From contig JAIETR010000069.1 in assembly GCA_019745075.1 (NCBI GenBank), forward strand, positions 1-35,554: a stretch of DNA of 35,554 bases, read 5' to 3'. Positions within the stretch are counted from its first letter, which is position 1. Each line of letters begins with the position of its first letter. The position numbers and the translations under genes were made by a program. The DNA is from Qipengyuania sp. GTDB lineage: Bacteria; Pseudomonadota; Alphaproteobacteria; Sphingomonadales; Sphingomonadaceae. A model generated the notes under the pieces. The model was not told the DNA's origin. It saw only the letters and a list, made by a program, of their open reading frames with translations, and ran no database searches. Shown here one piece after another: positions 32,868-35,554 of this stretch.

Positions 32868-34957
32868 TGGACCAGCCTCAGGTCGGCAATGTCGCGGGCG
32901 ATGCTCGCGAAGGCGTTGTTGAGATCCGAGGCATTGTTCGCCTGGTAGGCGCGGCCCGGATCGGCGCAATTGCTGAGATTGCCCGTCACCGAGACGCCCA
33001 GCGCGATGGCCCAGATCGCCACGGTGCCGCGCTGGGCATCGCATAACGCCTGGAAGCGCCGTGCGTGCAGCGTCGCCGCCGTCTGGCCCGTCGAACCGGT
33101 GATGCGTCCGGAGACGCGCTCCAGGCCATAGGAGGAGATCGAGGTATCCGCGGACACCGGCTCGCCGTCGGTCAGGAAGATGATGTGGCGGCTGATCTGG
33201 CCTCCGTTGGGCCCGACGAGGTTGCGGCTGGCGAACATGCCTTGCGGCGCGATCAGCCGAAGCCCCCAGATCATACCGATGTCGAGATAGGTATAGCCCA
33301 GCGGCTGGAGCGAATCGATATAGGTATCGAATTCGGTCTGCGTCATCGTGTTGAGATTTCGCATGCGCGCCGTCGGACAGGAGTGGTTTGCGGAGCCGAT
33401 CGTCGTGGTCGAGGTGACATTCGGCTGCTGCCCGCGATTATAGGTCAGCTTGTCCATTATCGGGCGCCAGCGATAGGGATCCGAAGTCCCCTCGGCGTTG
33501 AAGTTCAGGTCAAGCGCTCCGGACGGAATCGGCGCAAAGGTAGAAGCCGCAACAGTGTCGCGTTCCTCCAGACAACCGTTCCAGGTGAAGGAGTTGATCG
33601 TGAGGCCGGTCGTGTTGGCCATCGCCGCGAGCTGGACCGGCGTATAGGGGCCGGCGTCGGGCGCGATGAAGACCTGCGAAACGGCGGAGGCGTAACGGAT
33701 CGTGGAGCCGGTCTTGAATGCGCTCACATCGTAAGTGACGGGCCTATATGTCCAGTTCTTGAACTTGAACTGCGGCACATTGCGAATATACTTCGTCCAC
33801 GTGACGTTTCGGGTACAGGTCCTGTATTTGCTGGTCTTCGCGCCGTTATTGTCCTCCCAAGGGCCTGAGGCGCGCGAGAAAATGATCTCCCAGTAGTAGT
33901 TGCCGGTGGTCGGCTGATCGCCTTGCGCGGCGCTCTCCCCGTCGGCGAGGAAAAGCGTGTTGTCACCGATTCCGGCATTGCCCGGCCACGAGGTCTGCGG
34001 GTAGAGATAGACCCGCCGACCGGTATTGTCGTCGATCGAAAACGACTTGTTGCTGCTATAGTTGTCGCAATCGTTGTTCGACATTATCGTCCCGCCAACG
34101 GTACTCTGGACGTAGGGCTTGATGGTATCGGCAATTCCGGCGTCGTACTTCTGCTGGTAGACGGTTGGCGTAGTCGCCGGGTCGTCGATCCACTGGCTGC
34201 TGCCGGTCGCCTCGAAATTGGCGACACGCGATTCGACCTCGGCCTGATTGACCAGTTGGGACATGGGCAACTCGCCCCGGCTTGCGTCGGGGGAGGCTTT
34301 GAACAGATCCATACCATTGGTCGTCTGACTGTAAGGCACGAAGCCGTAGCGGACCTGTCCGGCGTTCGCGCCGTTGGCGTCCATTTGCGTCTTGAGCGTG
34401 GTGAAGAAGTTCTTCGCCGCGGCCTTGAGCGAAACGATCTTCGGCGTGCCATTGATCTCTTCCGCCATCGAGCCGGTGACGTCGAGAACGAAGACGATGT
34501 CTATGTTCGGGATCTGGATGTCGGCGCTGCAACTGACCGAGGCGGTCTGGTTGCCGAAGCCGAACACCTTCATCAGCGTCATCGGAATCGTGGTCCCGGC
34601 GCTGGCGTTGAGCTTCCCGTTGGCGTCGGCCGCGGCTGTGAAGGTGGTGCCCGTCGTCTGAAAGTCGGGGTCCTGGAAGTTGAAATTGAACATCGCGTTG
34701 GCGCGCGCCTGCGCGGAGGCGTCGTAAGTGCTGGTCACCATCGCTTTGCGGCCCGCGAGCACGGCCGAATCGCAAGCAGCCTGGAGTCGGCTGCGCACCA
34801 GATACATGCGGCTGGCGTCGATCGCGCCGCCGACCACGCCGATCATCGGAACCACCGCGGCGGCGGTCATGGCGAAGACATTGCCGCTGACATCGCGCCC
34901 CAGCCGCGCCAGGAAGCCGCGCTTTTCCACGCCATTGGTTCGCTTGAAAATTGCCAT
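32864..34957 (-). CDS. TadG-like pilus protein with split vWA domain
   Basis: A 697-residue protein. Residues 20-75 are the TadE/TadG N-terminal helix region (DVSGNVFAMTAAAVVPMIGVVGGAIDASRMYLVRSRLQAACDSAVLAG). A von Willebrand A domain begins with FVLDVTGSM (MIDAS start, 157-164), and the matching LTDGE strand appears only at about 595. More than 350 residues rich in Asn, Tyr, Trp and Ser, with scattered cysteines, lie between them. The Asn-rich, lower-GC character differs from the rest of the window. ATG 34955-34957 diverges from the last gene. It probably sits at the cell surface with the two TadE-like proteins; the other tad genes (cpaF, tadB, tadC) are not here. Confidence 0.85.
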   Translation of the reverse strand: MAIFKRTNGVEKRGFLARLGRDVSGNVFAMTAAAVVPMIGVVGGAIDASRMYLVRSRLQAACDSAVLAGRKAMVTSTYDASAQARANAMFNFNFQDPDFQTTGTTFTAAADANGKLNASAGTTIPMTLMKVFGFGNQTASVSCSADIQIPNIDIVFVLDVTGSMAEEINGTPKIVSLKAAAKNFFTTLKTQMDANGANAGQVRYGFVPYSQTTNGMDLFKASPDASRGELPMSQLVNQAEVESRVANFEATGSSQWIDDPATTPTVYQQKYDAGIADTIKPYVQSTVGGTIMSNNDCDNYSSNKSFSIDDNTGRRVYLYPQTSWPGNAGIGDNTLFLADGESAAQGDQPTTGNYYWEIIFSRASGPWEDNNGAKTSKYRTCTRNVTWTKYIRNVPQFKFKNWTYRPVTYDVSAFKTGSTIRYASAVSQVFIAPDAGPYTPVQLAAMANTTGLTINSFTWNGCLEERDTVAASTFAPIPSGALDLNFNAEGTSDPYRWRPIMDKLTYNRGQQPNVTSTTTIGSANHSCPTARMRNLNTMTQTEFDTYIDSLQPLGYTYLDIGMIWGLRLIAPQGMFASRNLVGPNGGQISRHIIFLTDGEPVSADTSISSYGLERVSGRITGSTGQTAATLHARRFQALCDAQRGTVAIWAIALGVSVTGNLSNCADPGRAYQANNASDLNNAFASIARDIADLRLVQ

Positions 34958-35053
34958 GAGTGCCGCCCGCAAAACGCTAATGCCGCACCCTATAGCCCGG
35001 GCATGGCGAACGAAGCTTTCAAGGCTAAGGTTAAACTCGAGGTAATTTTTGCG

Positions 35054-35554
35054 ATGACGCCAGCGCATCTCATCCATCGTGCCGACGTGTCCGTGATCGC
35101 GATGCCGGGCGAGGCGGAGCGGCTGGCGATCGCCTACGCGCCGGCGCGGTTGAGACCGAGCTTCGCGGCGCTCCTCGCCCTCGACGGCGTGCTCGGTCGC
35201 ATCGCGCTCGCGGCGCGCGAGCCGCTGCCGGCGCAGCTCAAGCTGGCGTGGTGGCGCGAGGCTTGCGCGCGGCTGCCCGAGGCGCGCGAGCATCCGGTGC
35301 TCGCCGCGCTCGCCGCGAGCTGGACGGCGGACCCCGCGCCGCTGGTGGCGCTCGTCGATGCCTGGGAGGAGATCGCGGTGGCCGAGCCTCGGTTCGCGGA
35401 TGCGGGCGACGCGGTGGCGCGAGCGCGGGGTGTGACGCTCGCCCTCTGCGCCGGTGAGGACGAGGCCCCCGCGCACGCCGCCGCGCGCGTCTGGACCCTG
35501 GCGACGCTGGCCGAGCATGCGCCCGACGCCGCGCAGCGCGCGCGGATGCGTGCC
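35054..35554 (+). CDS. Squalene/phytoene synthase-like protein (3' end outside window)
   Basis: The frame is open from ATG 35054 to the window end (167 residues). GAGG lies 10 bases upstream. The segment ERLAIAYAPARLRPSFAALLALDGVLGRIALAAREPLPAQLKLAWWREA follows the N-terminal pattern of squalene/phytoene synthase-like proteins, including the LAWWREA block. The first Asp-rich substrate motif of true synthases is not present (ALDGVLGRI has one Asp). It therefore resembles the NDUFAF6-like branch, which may lack prenyl-synthase activity. It diverges from the tadG-like gene across 96 bp. Confidence 0.72.
   Translation, partial: MTPAHLIHRADVSVIAMPGEAERLAIAYAPARLRPSFAALLALDGVLGRIALAAREPLPAQLKLAWWREACARLPEAREHPVLAALAASWTADPAPLVALVDAWEEIAVAEPRFADAGDAVARARGVTLALCAGEDEAPAHAAARVWTLATLAEHAPDAAQRARMRA

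Noticed and set aside
1..35554. CRISPR array, phage region, toxin-antitoxin or defence system
   Set aside because: No regularly spaced direct repeats, cas genes, transposase, integrase or defence-type proteins were found; the genes are mostly housekeeping.

Overview
The window is a high-GC, densely coded chromosomal stretch with about 30 protein genes, one intact tRNA and several short non-coding elements. Gene content and order point to an alphaproteobacterium of the Sphingomonadales. The clues are the trpE...trpGDC-moaC-moeA-lexA-comEC-gltX-gltA neighbourhood, tpiA-secG-pyrG, grx-nitrilase-DUF1178, ftsB-pdhA-pdhB with a lipoyl domain fused to E1 beta, an alphaproteobacterial-type LexA box (GTTC-N7-GTTC), an RpoH promoter of the CTTGAA-N16-CTATTT kind, and abundant short palindromic repeats. 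This assignment is inference from synteny and motifs; no database was searched.

Layout. (1) 1-2905 (+): the end of a membrane protein, an unrecognised helical protein, and a soluble histidine-kinase-like protein whose H-box lacks the phospho-accepting histidine. (2) 2906-5940 (-): small membrane protein, citrate synthase, glutamyl-tRNA synthetase. (3) 5970-8234 (+): comEC, divergent from gltX. (4) 8228-19084 (-): small TM protein, lexA with its own SOS box, moeA, moaC, trpC, trpD, trpG, proline iminopeptidase, a DUF2233 lipoprotein, trpE and a PpiD-like foldase. Many neighbours overlap by a few bases, so most of this is probably co-transcribed. (5) 19266-22353 (+): tpiA, secG, pyrG. (6) 22667-23134 (-): hsp20 with an RpoH-type promoter and a 5'UTR that looks like a ROSE RNA thermometer. 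(7) 23311-24883 (+): glutaredoxin, nitrilase-family amidase, DUF1178. (8) 24891-25272: a tRNA-Arg(CCT) flanked by a broken promoter-bearing 5' copy carrying a palindromic insertion, and by an 18-bp copy of the tRNA 3' end. (9) 25284-28368 (-): persulfide dioxygenase plus its DUF442 partner, a VOC protein, and 4-hydroxyphenylpyruvate dioxygenase with a clear promoter and an overlapping operator-like site. (10) 28534-31479 (+): ftsB, pdhA, pdhB. (11) 31501-34957 (-): a three-gene Tad-pilus-type cluster (long vWA TadG-like protein, two TadE-like proteins). (12) 35054-end (+): start of a squalene/phytoene-synthase-like protein.

Most of the window is ordinary housekeeping: TCA cycle entry (pdhAB, gltA), tryptophan and molybdenum cofactor synthesis, SOS control, protein folding and translocation. 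The signals most worth a second look are regulatory or structural: the ROSE-like thermometer under an RpoH promoter, the degenerate kinase, the broken tRNA-Arg copies, palindromic repeats that have become part of the HPPD and PdhB proteins, calcium-loop motifs in a TadE-like protein, and the missing standard start codon for trpE after the ppiD stop. I found no CRISPR array, no recognisable transposase or phage gene, and no defence system.
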